Of a DNA stretch of 62,908 nucleotides, positions 13,301 to 26,557 are shown piece after piece. Numbering within the stretch: the first letter of the stretch is position 1; each line of letters opens with the position of its first letter. A program made the translations under genes and the position numbers. This stretch comes from Rhizophlyctis rosea. Lineage: Eukaryota > Chytridiomycota > Chytridiomycetes > Rhizophlyctidales > Rhizophlyctidaceae. The notes under the pieces were generated by a model. That model did not search any database. It was not told where the DNA came from and was given only the letters and a program-made list of their open reading frames with translations. The stretch lies in assembly GCA_027596075.1 (NCBI GenBank), contig JADGJC010000243.1:1-62908 (forward strand), given 5' to 3'.

Positions 13301-16300
13301 CTCCCGACGTCCTTGTCGACAATCAACACCGATTGCCACTGCATGGACTCAGCTGCAAGAACAACCGCCTGGAGATGCTCCGGCTTTTCCTTCGACCCAG
13401 CCTCGAAATTGATCTGCGGATTAACAAGCTGAATGATATAATTCGCATCCACCATCTCGTCTTCCCCAACATAATCGGGCGACTCGGGATCATGCGAAGA
13501 GATATACGACGTGCGAGCCGTATACGTAGATGTACTAGCAGTATCTGGACTATGCTGTGGTGACGTCACTCCATCCGTCACTTCCGTCTCGTTCGGTACG
13601 ACGAAACTCGTTTCTTCCTCCGAAATCAACTTCGCCAGCAACTCTTCCGCCATGGCGGCGTCCACCCGCTCTACCGGCACTGAAACACCCTTCCTCGCTC
13701 CATGAGAGTGGACGGATCCAACATCTGCGTCGTCTCCTGCATTTCCAGAAGCAAAGTCCCCTCCTCCACCCGCTCTCTCGCTGTTCTTTGCAACAAGTTG
13801 TTTCATAACCCGTACCGCAGCGTTTGAAAGACAGTACCGTATCGCTGACGATCGGGACATTAGATCGAGGACCTTGAACACCGTATTGCGGACATTCTTT
13901 TTCCATAGAATATTGACGTTGTGCACAATGTAATGGTGATCGAACATGGCCATATCTTTGAAGAGCTTCTTGTCCGGGGTAGTGGTCCGTTGAATGGTGT
14001 CTTCAGGAAAACAAAAACCAAGTGAGCCCTTTCAGAACGCCTGTTGTGTTCGATACACAGATGATCACATACCTTCCGCATCCCGCAACCGCTCACACTG
14101 CCGAATATACTCGTCAATCACGGCTTTCTTCTCATGTAGGATGGAAAGTTTCTCCACGATGAGCTCCGATTGCTGGAAGTAAGATGCACGGTAAGCTCTC
14201 CTGACTCTGAATTGTCGCTCGCAAAACCTTCTGCGCCCGCCGCATCAAATGTGCAAGAAACCACACACGAACCTGTCTCAAAGAATCATCAAAAAACACC
14301 ACCATCCGATACTCCAAACTCTTCAACACCTCCAAATAATGCCGAATAGACGACTCTATCTCCCTCAATCGGTACTGGAACAGCGAAATCTGTACACCAT
14401 ATATATCTGCACCAAATTAAAGATAAGCACCCTCCCGCGTTACCCATACCCCAACACAACTTAACAAACCTTTCTTCGACTTCCCCACATCCCCATTCTC
14501 CCCTCGCCCACCCGCCTCCTCCGCCCTCTTAAAATACACAACCTTCGGGCTCCACCCAAAAGGCACCATCCTCATCTCCCCCTCCTCCCCACCACCATCA
14601 GAATCCAAAACCCAATCCTGATCCCCTCCATCTTCATCTCCCCGAACCTTAAACCCACCCTCATCCCCATCCGAAAACTCAAACCCCTTCCCAACAGTAA
14701 CAGCCCTCATCTCCAAATCCGTAACCTCAACCCCACTTTCCTTCAACAACCACTTGCTTACACTCTTCCGCTTGAGCGCCACACCACCCCCTGCAGCACC
14801 GCCGTCTTTGTCACCACCACCACCCCGCCCACTAAAAACCCTCTGCAAAAACGTCACATCAACATCCACCTTCTCCGCCCGACACCTCACACCCACACTC
14901 CCCCCATCCCCACCCTCCAACCCCGTCTCCCACCCAACAAGAAGCGGATACATGCACACCACAACCCTCGCATTCCCAATCACGCGTCCAAGTTTTGGTT
15001 TCTGCGCCTGTGGAGAAAGACGCTGAAATATCGTGCCGCGCCGGACGGGAATGTTCGTGAGTGCTGATTGGTAGATTTGAAAAAACCGGTTTACGAGGTC
15101 GATTTTTTGTGGGGAGAGGGAGAGGGAGTTCATTGGTTCTGAGAGGTGGGAGAAGAAGGGGCGTGGGGAGGTGATTGTTAGGGTTATGTTCATGGAGGTG
15201 CTGCGGAAGCCGTCGAAGGCGTCCCAGGCCTGGAGTAATCATTGAAATCAGAAATCGGTTCACGAGAACAAACAAATGCACACACAAAAGAACTTACCCT
15301 CCCCCCAAACCCCTCACAAAACTCCGGACTCCTCAACACAACCCCCGTATGATCCCTCCTCATCCCCGCACCACCACTCCCCAAAAACCTAACCCCAACT
15401 CCAATCCTGATCCCACCTTCCAACTTCGCAACCTTCTCCCCCCCGTACCCCCCCCCCCACAAACCCCCAAAACCGCACAACCCCCAAACCACCCCCCAAA
15501 GCACCACAAAGACCCACCCAACCCCCCCCCCCCAAAACCAANNNNNNNNNNCCCCCTTCCCCCCCACCTCTCTCCCCACCAAACGGCAAAACCCCCAAAA
15601 CCTCCCCACACTCAACTTCAACTACCTCCCCTCCACCACCCCCGAAATCCATTCGTACCCCTTTGCCCATGATGAGATCGACGCCCTCCGTACCGACGTG
15701 TCGACGACCGTCGTAGTAGGGTGACATGGAGCCTAAAATGCGAACGCGGAGACGTCCGCCGCCAGTAACGCGAACAATATTATGCCCGTGCAGAATCAAG
15801 CGTAACTTATCCCACCAACCCACAGGCGCACTAGGATCAACATTCGGCTTCGTAAAACTGTCCACAACGGACATCACATCCGCTATACACGGTTCTATAC
15901 TCGCGCCCCACGTTACGCCCACGTCCCCGCGAGTGCGGATAGTCGTCACAAGACGGGTGTAGATTTTCGTTGGGACGATGGTCCGCGTGACGCGGACGGG
16001 GTCGTCGGGGAGGGGTTGGACGGGCATCAGCACGACCCGTTTAGATTCCGGCCCCGTAAGTTGTTCCGCAATACAAACTAGACCTTGCGTTACCCAAGTC
16101 TCAGGACTAGAGCGCGGGATGGAAATAAAAGGGTGCGGGTAATCTCGCAATTTGACTTCAACTTCTTCGAGGGTTAGTTTTAGGTTTCGCGGTATTAGGT
16201 CGTCGTAGACTAGATTGGCGGGAGTGGTTGGGTCGAGGATGTTTAGTGAGGTTTCTATGTCGGCGGCTGGGAGGTCCGGTGCGCTGATTTGGATGAAGAG

Positions 16301-19300
16301 GTTGGTGAGGGTTGCTGTCATGAGGGGAGGGAATTTAGGCGTGGTGGGTTCGATGCGGCCTTCGGCTAAGGCGTTTGGGTCACGTTCTGATCGTTTGATC
16401 CGCTCAATCCAGGATTTGGAATTGAATTCTTGGAGTAACCAGAACGCAGACTCGAGTTCGGCGTTCAAACTAAAAACAAAGATTGAAAATTCGTCAACGA
16501 TCAAAGTTAACAAAACGCAAGCCCAAACAAAACGCGCAACACACAACACTCACTCTCCCCCACTACCCCCCCTCTCCCTCAACCCCTTAGCCCTCTTCCA
16601 AAACGCAACATCCCTAACCCCCCTCCCAACAGCCTCCTCACACCCAACCGCGTAATTCCTTCCCAACCTCCCCTCAAACGGATCATCCTCAAACTCTACA
16701 ACGAAAACCCGACTCCGAACTCCAATAACCGGCATGCCCTCCCTCACAACTCTAGTTCCGCTGGTAGAGCCAGTCTGAGGGGGTGACTTGACGATACCAA
16801 AGTGAGTGGCGAGGAGGGATTTCACCCCTTTTTGGAGGTTGATGAGGGGGTCGATGACGGTTGCGAGGATGAAGCCGTGGGGGATTGTCATTTTTGTGTC
16901 GGTGGCTTCGCAGGATATTTTTGTTACGATTCCGCCATCTTCAGTCGCATCCTTCTTAACACTAACTTCGAGTTCCGTAACATCCAACAACCGCTCCACT
17001 TCCTCTCCATCACTTCCCTCCATCTCAACATCAACAGAAATCCCCGCAACCGTCGCATCGACCTTTCCACCGGCCGAAAGTAGAACATCTACACTCTCCA
17101 ACGTCACAGCAACACTGTGAGACTCCGGTAACGCAATCCCAACATCCAACCTCCCAACTTCAATCTCAACACCTTTGCCGTTCCCATTCGTCTCACCGTC
17201 CTTTCCTTCCTTCTGGTGAAGTGCGTCGACAGTCTTACTCCCCCGCCTCCGAAACAACTTCCCAATCTTAACAACATACAACCCCGCCAAAATCCCAACA
17301 TAAAGACACCGCAAACAAATCCCTACCCGTCCTTCAACAATCTTCACTCTCACGTTCCTTCCTCCTGCATCAGGACCACCAACCTCAACCCCAACACCCG
17401 GCAAAACAAGCACGTCATCCACACTCCCCTCTCCACCAATCTCGGAATCCGGATCGTACTCCCCAACAGTCCTAACAACAATATCGTTGATCATGATTGA
17501 ACTCCCATTCTCCCCGGCAATCCGACCCTCCAAACCCCCAACATCAAAAACAACAGCCTTCTCCCCCGTCTCACCCACAACCGCACATTTCAACGTTCCC
17601 GTTTCGATCGTTGCGTCCAGTGATATGTCAACGACCTGTCCCCAACCATCCCCATTGACACTCTCCATGCCATCATTCCGACTCACCCTCCTCTCAACCA
17701 CCTCAAAACCCCTCCTCCCCTCCTCCAAAACCCCACTAACAACAACCCCCAACGCAAAATAGTCTACTGAGTCGCTGCAACTCATACGGCCTAAATCTAT
17801 GCCCGTGTCGCCGATTTTGGTGGTTGCTGTTACGGCGATAAGGGCAGGAGACGACGACGTGGGAGCAGGGCAGAATGAGGAAAGTGGGGGGAGGGATATT
17901 GTTGATGAAACCTTCGCGTCGGAACATGCTACGATTTCGTCGTTTAATGCAGGAAGGAAATAATCCGTCGACGTCACAGGTTTAGTTCCACAAACAAGAT
18001 AAAAACTCCTCGCCTCAACTTCACACCCCACATCATACTTCCGCTCCTTTGCGGAGATTTTCATCCCCGTAGGTGATTCCACCTGTTGTTCCGCAACGTC
18101 AACAGACCCCGAGAGTGAGTCGATGCCTAACCCGATTATAGCATGTTCTGCGTGTGACGTTGCGTAGGTTTTGATTTTTAGGACTAGGCCGGGGGAGTTT
18201 ATGTGGAGGCGGAGGGTGGGGCGATAGAGGAGGAGGAGCTCGGAGAGGAGGGAGAGGTGGAGGGGGTTGGGGTTTTTTGGGAGTGGTGGTGAAGGGTGGG
18301 AGGGAAGAGGGGAAGAGTGTTTACGTCGTAGAAAGTCGGCGTAATACCGTACGAGACAACCAATGACTTCGTCGGAGATGGTTATGCGGGGTTCGTCGAC
18401 TGTGAGTGTGAGGATGACTTCTTCCCTTTCTTTGCCCTCCATGCCTCCTCCACCGTCTGCTGCAGTACCTCCTCCCTTCGAACCACCATCCCCGCCTTTC
18501 CCTCCCGCATCTGCACCACCACCACCACCACCACTGCCCCTCCCACTAGCCCTCCTAGCCAAAAACTCCCTCAACCCCTCAATCCGCCTCCCCACCTTCC
18601 TCTTCTCCGGATCCGGAAACGGCACAACAACCCTCAAAATCAACGCATCAAGCGAAAACAGCTGGGACGTCGTAGAGGAGAGTTGTGTCGTCGGTGAGGA
18701 GAGGTTGTACATATCCACAAAACACTTGTGGAGGGAGAGGCGCATTTCGACTTCGCCGGTTGATTTTGTGGGAGGGTGTGTGGGTGGGGAGTGCGATGAT
18801 GGGGATTGGGATGGTGGTGTTTCGATGCCGGTTGAGACGGCGGACGTCCAGCAGATTTCGTCGAAGGTTGCTAGGATGCAGGGTGTTCCACAACTATTAC
18901 TACCAACTCCGCTTTTCTCCGCGTCCTTTTCCAAAAGAGGATTGGGAACCGCCTCATACGTGAACGAAGTTTTGGAAAACACGATGGCTACGGATGGGCG
19001 GATGGTGCGGATGTCGTTGAGGCGGTACCGGAAACCGAGGATGTGGTGCAGGGCTTCCAGGTCGATTGATTTGTCTGATTTGTCTGGTTCTCCGGGATGG
19101 GGCGTGGAAGTGGAGGAGGAGCGATGGTGATGAGGGAAGTGGAAGGCGTTTCTCTTGTTTGTTGGCGAGGTCTGTTTTGGGTGTGGTGTTGGGTCTGTGG
19201 GTGATGATGTGACGGGTTCCGAGGAGGGAGCAGCGTTTTCGCGGAGGGTTTTGAGGATCGAGGAAAGCGTTAGGAAAGCGCCGACTGCGATGGTGAGACC

Positions 19301-20401
19301 GTTTATACGGATGTCGAGGGCTAGGCCTATTCCACTTAGTGCGCCCGCGCCTTCTGGGGCGGATAGGACGATGCTGCTGGTGCGGTCCGTGCTTGCAAGG
19401 GTGACTGGTTTTGTGGTGAAACCGCCAAGGGTGGTAATTTCTAGAGGTGAGATGTTGAGGACTAGACTTTGGCGGATAGCTGGTGTGGCGCCAGGTGTGG
19501 ATGACGATATAGGAGTGGTATCAAAGGATGGAGATGATGGGGAGTGGATGCGCGAGTTGTTGCGATGGACGACCGCCAGATGGAGATTCTCCTGTCTATA
19601 TCTCACTACTTCTCTTCCCAGTTTATCCCTCAGCCGCACGTCGACGTCTTCGATTCGAATGTCGAAGATCTCCACAGTAAATTTCAGCAGGCCGTTGCGC
19701 AGGAGGGACATCAAGGCGTCGACCTTTTTCTTCATAACGAGGAGAGGTCGGCGGGTGGGTTGGAAGATTGCTGAGGGAGGTTTGTCGTCCACTTTTGGTT
19801 TGGGGTCTGGGAGATTGGCATCTACCTGTACTCCAATGACGCGAAGACTCAGCCATGCCTTGCCTTCTCCTGCTCTTCTGTCCCCTGCGCTGCGTCCGAC
19901 CCTTCCACCATCGACCCCAATCCCACCCGATCCGACAGCAGCAGCAGGAGGAGCCTTTCCAGCTCCCGACGAGCGATTCCAACTGAGTTTGATGGATTCT
20001 ACCTTGATAGAATTGATCGGCTTCCTCTTCCCACCCACCCCGCCCTTCCCTCCACCCGCGCCGCCCTTCTCATCACCCATCCCACTTCCCACCCCGCCCA
20101 TCTTGCCCTTCCCACTCATACTATCCACCCCACCCACACCGCCCGTCCCTCCCCTCCCATCCACTTCTCCCACCCCACCCATCCCACTACTACCCACCCC
20201 ACCCATCCCACGTATCCCATCCCCAACATCCCTGGGAACATATTCGATGCCCCTTGCACTTCCCAAACGCAATGAGCGCACGGTCAGACCAAACTTTGCC
20301 TCCAAGAATGCGGCAATATAAGCCCATACGAACTTCCATAGGACACACGAGGCGATAAGGACCAAGAGAAGAGGCACGCCTATCGAATAAGCTAGGCCCA
20401 T
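10371..20401 (-). CDS. Fmp27/Hobbit/BLTP2-family bridge-like lipid-transfer protein
   Basis: Nine exons (20401-16554, 16469-15298, 15229-14470, 14406-14273, 14172-14073, 14000-12124, 11975-11463, 11369-11255, 11176-10371) give about 3,100 residues. The N-terminus is a hydrophobic anchor (about residues 5-33), as in the family. The family signature GFWDK appears as GWWDKLRL near residue 1500, followed by ILGSMSPYYDGRRH and, after the gap, by RSPEFCEGF and AWDAFDGFRS. The C-terminal FMP27/Apt1-type region continues through exons 4-8. The last exon is a Ser/Gly-rich tail. Yeast Fmp27 and animal Hobbit/BLTP2 are hydrophobic-groove rods at ER-plasma membrane contacts that move lipids; that role is assigned by family. 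Low-complexity inserts explain the extra length. Exon 2 contains ten Ns, and the frames on either side differ by one base. Confidence 0.88.
15542..15551. other. Assembly gap (10 N) inside the Fmp27-like gene
   Basis: Ten Ns lie in C-runs on the plus strand. The reading frame entering from the 5' side of the gene (LPFGGERGGG) and the one leaving (KVAKLEGGIR) are out of register by one base if the gap is taken as ten bases. The true length is therefore unknown, and an intron could also be hidden here. Confidence 0.95.
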
Positions 20402-21016
20402 TGTGTTCGCGTCGTGTGTATTAGCTATGAGCGGGGTCTACGAGAGAGTATTGCCAGGGTGTGTTTGTGAGTCATCTTCCTTCTGCCTTAATAAGATAAA
20501 GAGAGGGCATATGATAAGGGTGTTTTTGTGCCCGTTTTGGGTTCTGGTAGGAAGATAGGGGTTTTGTGGTCAGTTGTTGGGAGGATATTTGTGAAGTCAG
20601 TGACTGGTTGTGGGTGTCTTTTTTCCGCGTCCCCCTCCCCCGCTCGACACGAACACAGAAGTATGTGCTCACCTGTGTATGTGTTATTGGTATATAAGGG
20701 CACGCGGATGGTTGTGATGGAGGAGATGGAAGTGAGCGAGGCTGGACCAAAGGGGTGGGAAACGGACGTCCGCCTGTCCAGTGGCGCAGTGTCCACATCC
20801 GTGTAGTGGCACACGACTGTAGTGTGTGGCTGAGCGGCATGGCGTACGCCACGGGTGCGGATTGAGAAGGTGGGAAACCTGACATGATGAAATGCGACGG
20901 TGTGATACTGTGATACTGTGTATACTGTACTCATCCATAACAGCTGATACTAGCAGACCACAGTGACCACTACTAGACTATCACGGGCATTCCATTGCAT
21001 AGGTCCAATATATCAA
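20402..21016. other. Intergenic, 5' flank of the Fmp27-like gene
   Basis: No gene seen. This carries the upstream region of the minus-strand gene starting at 20401. The overlapping minus-strand frames at 20472-20938 are Pro/Ser/His-rich and show no domain; I treat them as chance frames. Confidence 0.5.
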
Positions 21017-24000
21017 TCATTGATGGATGGATGGCTGCAAGATATCATACGCGGGGACCGCAATCATCACACTAATGCCACTAATGAAGCCAATGGCAGA
21101 TGCCCTGAAGGGGTTCTCGTTCAAAGCTGGCGAATTTGGCAAAAACCAGATGTGTGCGATCCCCAAATCATAACACAATGCGATTGGTCAGACAGATCGT
21201 CGTCAGTACAAGGCGCCCACTGGACAAAGCGTTCCTCGGCCTTACGGCAAATGTAGCGGCCCCGACAATTAGAAGAGCGCTGTATTGTTTTGTCAATGGT
21301 TGGATAAGGGGAATGGAAGTCGTTCAGGAACCTCGTGACAAAGAGTACACAAAATGACCATGGCAATAACACTTACCGCATACAGAAGCGCCACGGCCCC
21401 CGTAGAAGAAAATTTTACATTCTGGCTGATCCAATGCCACATTAGAATTTGGAAGCTTGACAATACTTACGCCCGTGTCATCCATTAATCAGAATTGGAA
21501 GATCTGTGCATACGGAACTACATGTGAGCATCAATTGAGAAGATTTTGACAGAAAGCATAGCAAGGAGAGGCAAGGAAAAGCCTGCCATAAGCTGCCATA
21601 CCAAATTCCAACCTGCACCCGGGCTTGCGATTGCGGAAGATTCGGTCTACGAGGTAGGATTTTACGGCGAGGGAGCCGAGGACCATCCCGAAGCCGATTG
21701 AGAAGGACCAGTCTGCATGTGGATGGTGGGTATGAGAGGTGGGATTGTTGAGAAATGCCGGTGGGGTTAAATGGTGGGGCCACTTGAGTGTCCCGAAACA
21801 TTGGAAGCACCCCATACTTCCGATGGTGGAGACCCGCATGATTGTTGAGGAGAGGGCCAGTAAGGCACCTACAAGCGATGATCATCAATGGCACATAAGC
21901 GAATATCGCGTGATTCGGCGTTATATATGTGAGGAAGAAGAAACAAGGCGATGCCAACGTCCCCCATACCAGCGAAGATAACCAGGCCAGGTCCAATCTC
22001 CGCCGCCCTAATTTGCAATGAACAACAATCACAATACCAAACGAACTGATGCCAATGACGGGTTTGCCAACAGAAGACTGCAACGCAATGACCATGCTTG
22101 TTGTGTGGTCAGTTACTGCGGCCGGGGGTGCTTGGGCTAATGCCCGATTGGGTTGGCAGATATCTTGCTGTTGGTTTTGAGAGGGTGTTGGGTGAGGTGG
22201 GGATGGGAGTGGGAGGGTACGTACGTAATCTCGACATAAGTGTAGTTTACGATCACTTTGCTGTTTTAGGAGTCTCAGATGAGAGTGGCTTTCCAATATG
22301 TGTCGTCGCAGGGTGGGCGGGTTGCGTAGTGTATGATTCATGAATCAAAAGAGATTTGAGAGGGATTAAACGGGGCCGGCCGTTTGCGCATGTGATACCC
22401 GTTGCAAAGGCCTTTTGTTTCTCACCTTGCAAGCCCCTTCGACCGTCTGTGCTGCGGTCATGTTTTTGTATGATATTTCCTTATAGATTAAGTTCTGTCC
22501 ACGGAATCAATATGGGAAGTCAGTTGCGTTCGCGGGCAGAGATAGGTGACACTTTCAAATAACCAAATTTAGGGACAACTTACCATTGGGTGATGATTGT
22601 AAATGTCCCTGAAAGACGACAGGTTATGGCACTGGGTACCCAGCGAACGCAGCGTGCTCTGCAGTGTGAAAAAAAGCTAATGTTCATTATCCACAGTCTA
22701 CATTGAATGTCCGAGAGTGACTTATTAAGTAAGTTATACCCGAACCGCTTCCTGATCGAGTCCGTTCCTACCTTGTCAACCATCCACTGGCGGTCAATCC
22801 AATAGAAGTCGTTGGTTATGGTTTCCTCAAGAGGGTCACCGTGCGGGTATGTCTTCCAGTTTTTGAAGAAGGCAGCTTGGTCCGAGGTGATGTAGCGTAG
22901 ATAGATCATGTGGAGGAAGGTGCGCCCAGGGCAGCTTTGTGGTGCAGAGGCAAGTACATACCCACATGGTTTCATTGAGGGATTTTTCGGCATAGATTTC
23001 GAGACCGCATCTATTGCATCGATTTTTTTAGGCGCACCAGCATGCTTTGAAAGGGCAGCTGCGCAACTTTTCAAAAGAACCACCTCACCGGCCATCAGCA
23101 TCCAAAAGCGTAACTGTTGCATGGAATGAGTTTTCCGATATGTCTGATGCAAAAAGCAGAGTAGCGGTGCTTACCTCCATAGTGGAAGAACGTGTGAACA
23201 GCAAATTCCGTCTCGGCCCCCGTTGACGGGAATGCTGACCAAATAGCGGTACTGATGTTTTCTAAAGAAAAGGGTCAGACATCAGCACCTCCACATTATC
23301 CTACACTCCGGATGCCTTACCCTGATCATGTATCGCTGCCATGTAGCCATATTCCAGTTGGTCCCTAAGGTTGTCCATTGATGATTGGTGAGACAGTCAC
23401 TAAATCATGGCATTGTTGGTTTGGAGTGGGGGTCCAACACTTACACCAAGCGGTTCCCCAGCTTCCATACAGGGGCGGACCATTTCCCCAATTGCGGTAA
23501 AGGAGATTTTGTTCATCACCCATGGAAACATGGTGATCTAGGGACATGGAGTGTTCCGGAGACCGTTGCGAGGGTTTAGGGGAATTGTCTCAGCTGCGTG
23601 AGGATGATGGGCGTTGGTAAAGATGAAGATGATGGCAATTTGCAGATTTAGCCTACATTGAGAGTGATGTCATGGCTGAATTGTGGAAGGGTTGCGGTTA
23701 GTTTTGCTGATTCTGATCGCATCAAGCAATGCTTAGTACCGATATATCTTGAGATCTGTAACGACGGAAAACGAATCAGTGTAAAGTTAGAAGTCGGCAC
23801 AAGGATAGCGAGAAACTTGCAAGCAGTGGTATAGTTCGCTATTCGTTCAAATTCAATTTTCATGAGTCCTGGAGCCCACATATTGACGAATACACATCAC
23901 GCGACTCACTCAGATGCTGCAACCAATTCAAACTCGTTTTCAGCACACCGAATTGGTCATCGCGCATGTATATGTGATCAGGGCACATCCAGGCACCGGT

Positions 24001-25254
24001 TGTGCAGTGTGATTTTCCAACCTAATAGGAAGCCTGAATCGCACACATTAAGTGCATATGGGGCTTGCCAGCAGTTTCCCGCAGCCGTGCCATTCGGTGT
24101 AGAAGCTGAAACGCGGACCCTGACAAACTGACCAGTGAAGTATGAATTCGGCATCCTCAATCGAACGTGGACGACAACATTGTCGTCGCCGTTTTCGTCT
24201 CACACGAATTTGACCCAGTCTGCGTACTCGTGCTATTCATGAAGGTCTCAATGCACACAAATGAATTTATGTTTTTAAACTCCACATACGGCATCGCTTC
24301 CTTCAGTGGGCAGCCAAACGACCACTGTCTTATTCGTCTTGCCTGTGTTGTTCCTGACGAGCTGGGATGGACGGTCAGGTTGAACTTCACCAAAGTCGGA
24401 GCGGCGGATGACTTACATAGAAATCCGGATTGAAAGCAACTGGAGTGGACGACAAGAAATTATCCATTGACGTCCAAAACTATGCACGTAGAACCTACCG
24501 CAAGCAAAGTGCGGGCTGGGGACTAGTCCCACCCGACAAAGATTGAGGAAAGTTGTCCTGGGGATTGAGAAATGTGAGCCGACACAATCCATGATGTGGT
24601 CAGCTGTACAAAATGGTGCTTACCATCCACAACGGTCATAACCGTAAGAATGTCATAACTGTAAGAAGACCCTGTCACGCCAACCTCCGCATTCCTGCGC
24701 TTTCGGTCCATAGTTGGTGCTGACGATAGAGGTACCCATGATGTAGAAAGTCAGAAGTGAACGATCTGCCTTACTCGCGATAGGCGGCGATGGCAACGTC
24801 TTCAAGATCCTTATGTAGGATAGATTGCATGTCGGGATGTACCAAGCATGAAAGATTGAAAGAACTCCATACAATTACCATGGGGTATTGTTGTACCGGT
24901 GGTGCCGGTGACCTTTATTGACGTAATCTTGTTGGAAACCTCATAGAGGCCGGAAACTTGGGAATTGGTGTTCACCATGATGTAGAATGTCAACTGCGAA
25001 TTCAGCAAATTGATCCTCGCGGAAACGGGTATCTGCACACAGGGTTATGAGTCCCCGGCACCTTTTATGTGGGCGCTGTGGATGCTTGGTCCGCCAATGA
25101 GGAGGGGTCCGGTTTTGGCATGGACGGATCCGTGATGATGCTGACGGAAGAACTGCTGTTCCATGCAGAAGCTTGCAGATACATATTGGCCATTGAGAAT
25201 CTGGAATGTTGCGTTGCAGATGACGATGGAGTGGGCTAAGAGAAGGCACACCAT
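21017..25254 (-). pseudogene. Class C (GABA-B type) seven-helix receptor, decayed
   Basis: The 3' half spells the class C receptor core in order: VIGISSFGIVIVVH, then LVWGTLASPCFFFL with a following YVPLMIIA, then WSFSIGFGMVLGSLAVKSY with RIFRNRK, then TGAVALLYA, LLIVGAATFAVRPRNA, and ASAIGFISGISVMIAVPAY before a TGA at 21017. The last two exons (21279-21175, 21104-21017) join cleanly as NRI-VASAIG. Upstream, exon-like blocks (for example LRSLGTQCHNLSSF near 22640 and IYLRYITSDQAAFF near 22880) suggest a large ectodomain, and a hydrophobic start occurs at 25254. In-frame TGA and TAA codons interrupt the helix region and its approach, and the junction before LLIVGAA is off by one base. It could be a live gene with introns I failed to resolve, but decay fits better. 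Confidence 0.6.
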
Positions 25255-26557
25255 CGCGCACCAGTACGAAAATTTACAGGTGCCATTATAAGGGGTATCT
25301 AAGCTCTAACGTATTCCTACTGGATTTGAGTAGTATAGGGAAAATTTGGGCGTGCACAGGAGTGCGCTGACACCAAGCGAAGGACATTGGCATTCGGAAA
25401 CACTTTTATACAACATTTGTGTTCATTCATATGCTCATGGCAACATTGCTGTCAATGAATCATTTTCCCTACACAGTGGAACGAGTTTCTGCTAAAATGA
25501 TATCTCCATTCCGTTAGGGCGGGCAATTGATCTCGATCGGAGGCCGTACCCTTATGACTCACTGTTAGGCGTTTATCATATTGGTGGATGTAATGACCGC
25601 ATTCAGCTTTTAGCATAATTCGGGGGCCAGCGGTTCCGGGTCTAGGTTCATTCAGAAAATACCGACAACTTGGACAGTCAAATCAGTATGATTTGCGCCA
25701 TCAAAATGGATTCGCAGGGATGACCAATTTCGTCATTTCTTGATGACGAAATTTTGATGAGGGCGTCGAATTTGGTCTGAGGTAGCCGATGCGGGTGATC
25801 TTTGATCCAGTTGAAGTGATAAGAATGATATAGATGAGGCGACAAGCTTCAAGTTGCCAATTGCGCAAGGCAAAAAGGCTCAAGCGGGCCTGTGTTGCGC
25901 GACATGCAAGAGTCCGACCTGGGCCTACAGTCTATGCGCGGTACAGAGCACATATGGGCTTTGAGTTCTGGGAACAGTGATCAATTCCTTCATGAGCATG
26001 TTGCATTCCGAATACATCGAAGGTTTGATTGTCCGCACAGTATGTTGTCTGCATTAGGGCGGCGACGACTGTGGTCTGTGATATGGAGTTTTCCGGTGGA
26101 GACCCGTGGCTCGGCTGTCACAGAGCCACTGTCACAGTGCCACAAAGCTGACATGAGCCAACTTGAGAGGCCTGCACCATATGTTTTGCTAATCCCAAAT
26201 GTTGATCTAGAAGAGAGGAGGTATGTCATTGCATTGGCAGCGAAGTGCATATTCGTGAGAAATGCTGGAAAGGCTACTGAGATGTGCAAAATGTTGAATG
26301 CTGTCCATATGCAACGGCAACGTATGCACATGATTCCAATTGAGTGTATGGACGTTGCCCCCATGAATGGCATCCGATGAGCCGAACGCATCTCATTTAA
26401 CTTCAATGGATACTCTCCCCTCTAGCGTGTGCTCATCTCACCTCTCCACCATCAGTAAGAAGCTGATATTTCCGACTGCAATGCGCTAATATACAAGTGT
26501 ATTCACATAAATTACCTATGATATCGAAAAGCCGATGTACCTGCCATCGTATGCCGC
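25255..26557. other. Intergenic
   Basis: I see no supported gene. A plus-strand frame at 25892-26380 and a minus-strand frame at 25990-26406 overlap each other and neither carries a recognisable motif. The AT-rich stretch near 26440-26530 lies downstream of the kinase gene's stop. Confidence 0.4.

Noticed and set aside
18363..19130. Plus-strand open frame (255 codons)
   Set aside because: Also antisense to exon 1 of the Fmp27-like gene, with low-complexity Pro/Ala composition mirroring Gly/Ala codons.
19155..20321. Long plus-strand open frame (388 codons)
   Set aside because: It is antisense to exon 1 of the Fmp27-like gene. Its Pro/Ser-rich translation is a shadow of Gly-rich coding on the other strand and it has no domain.
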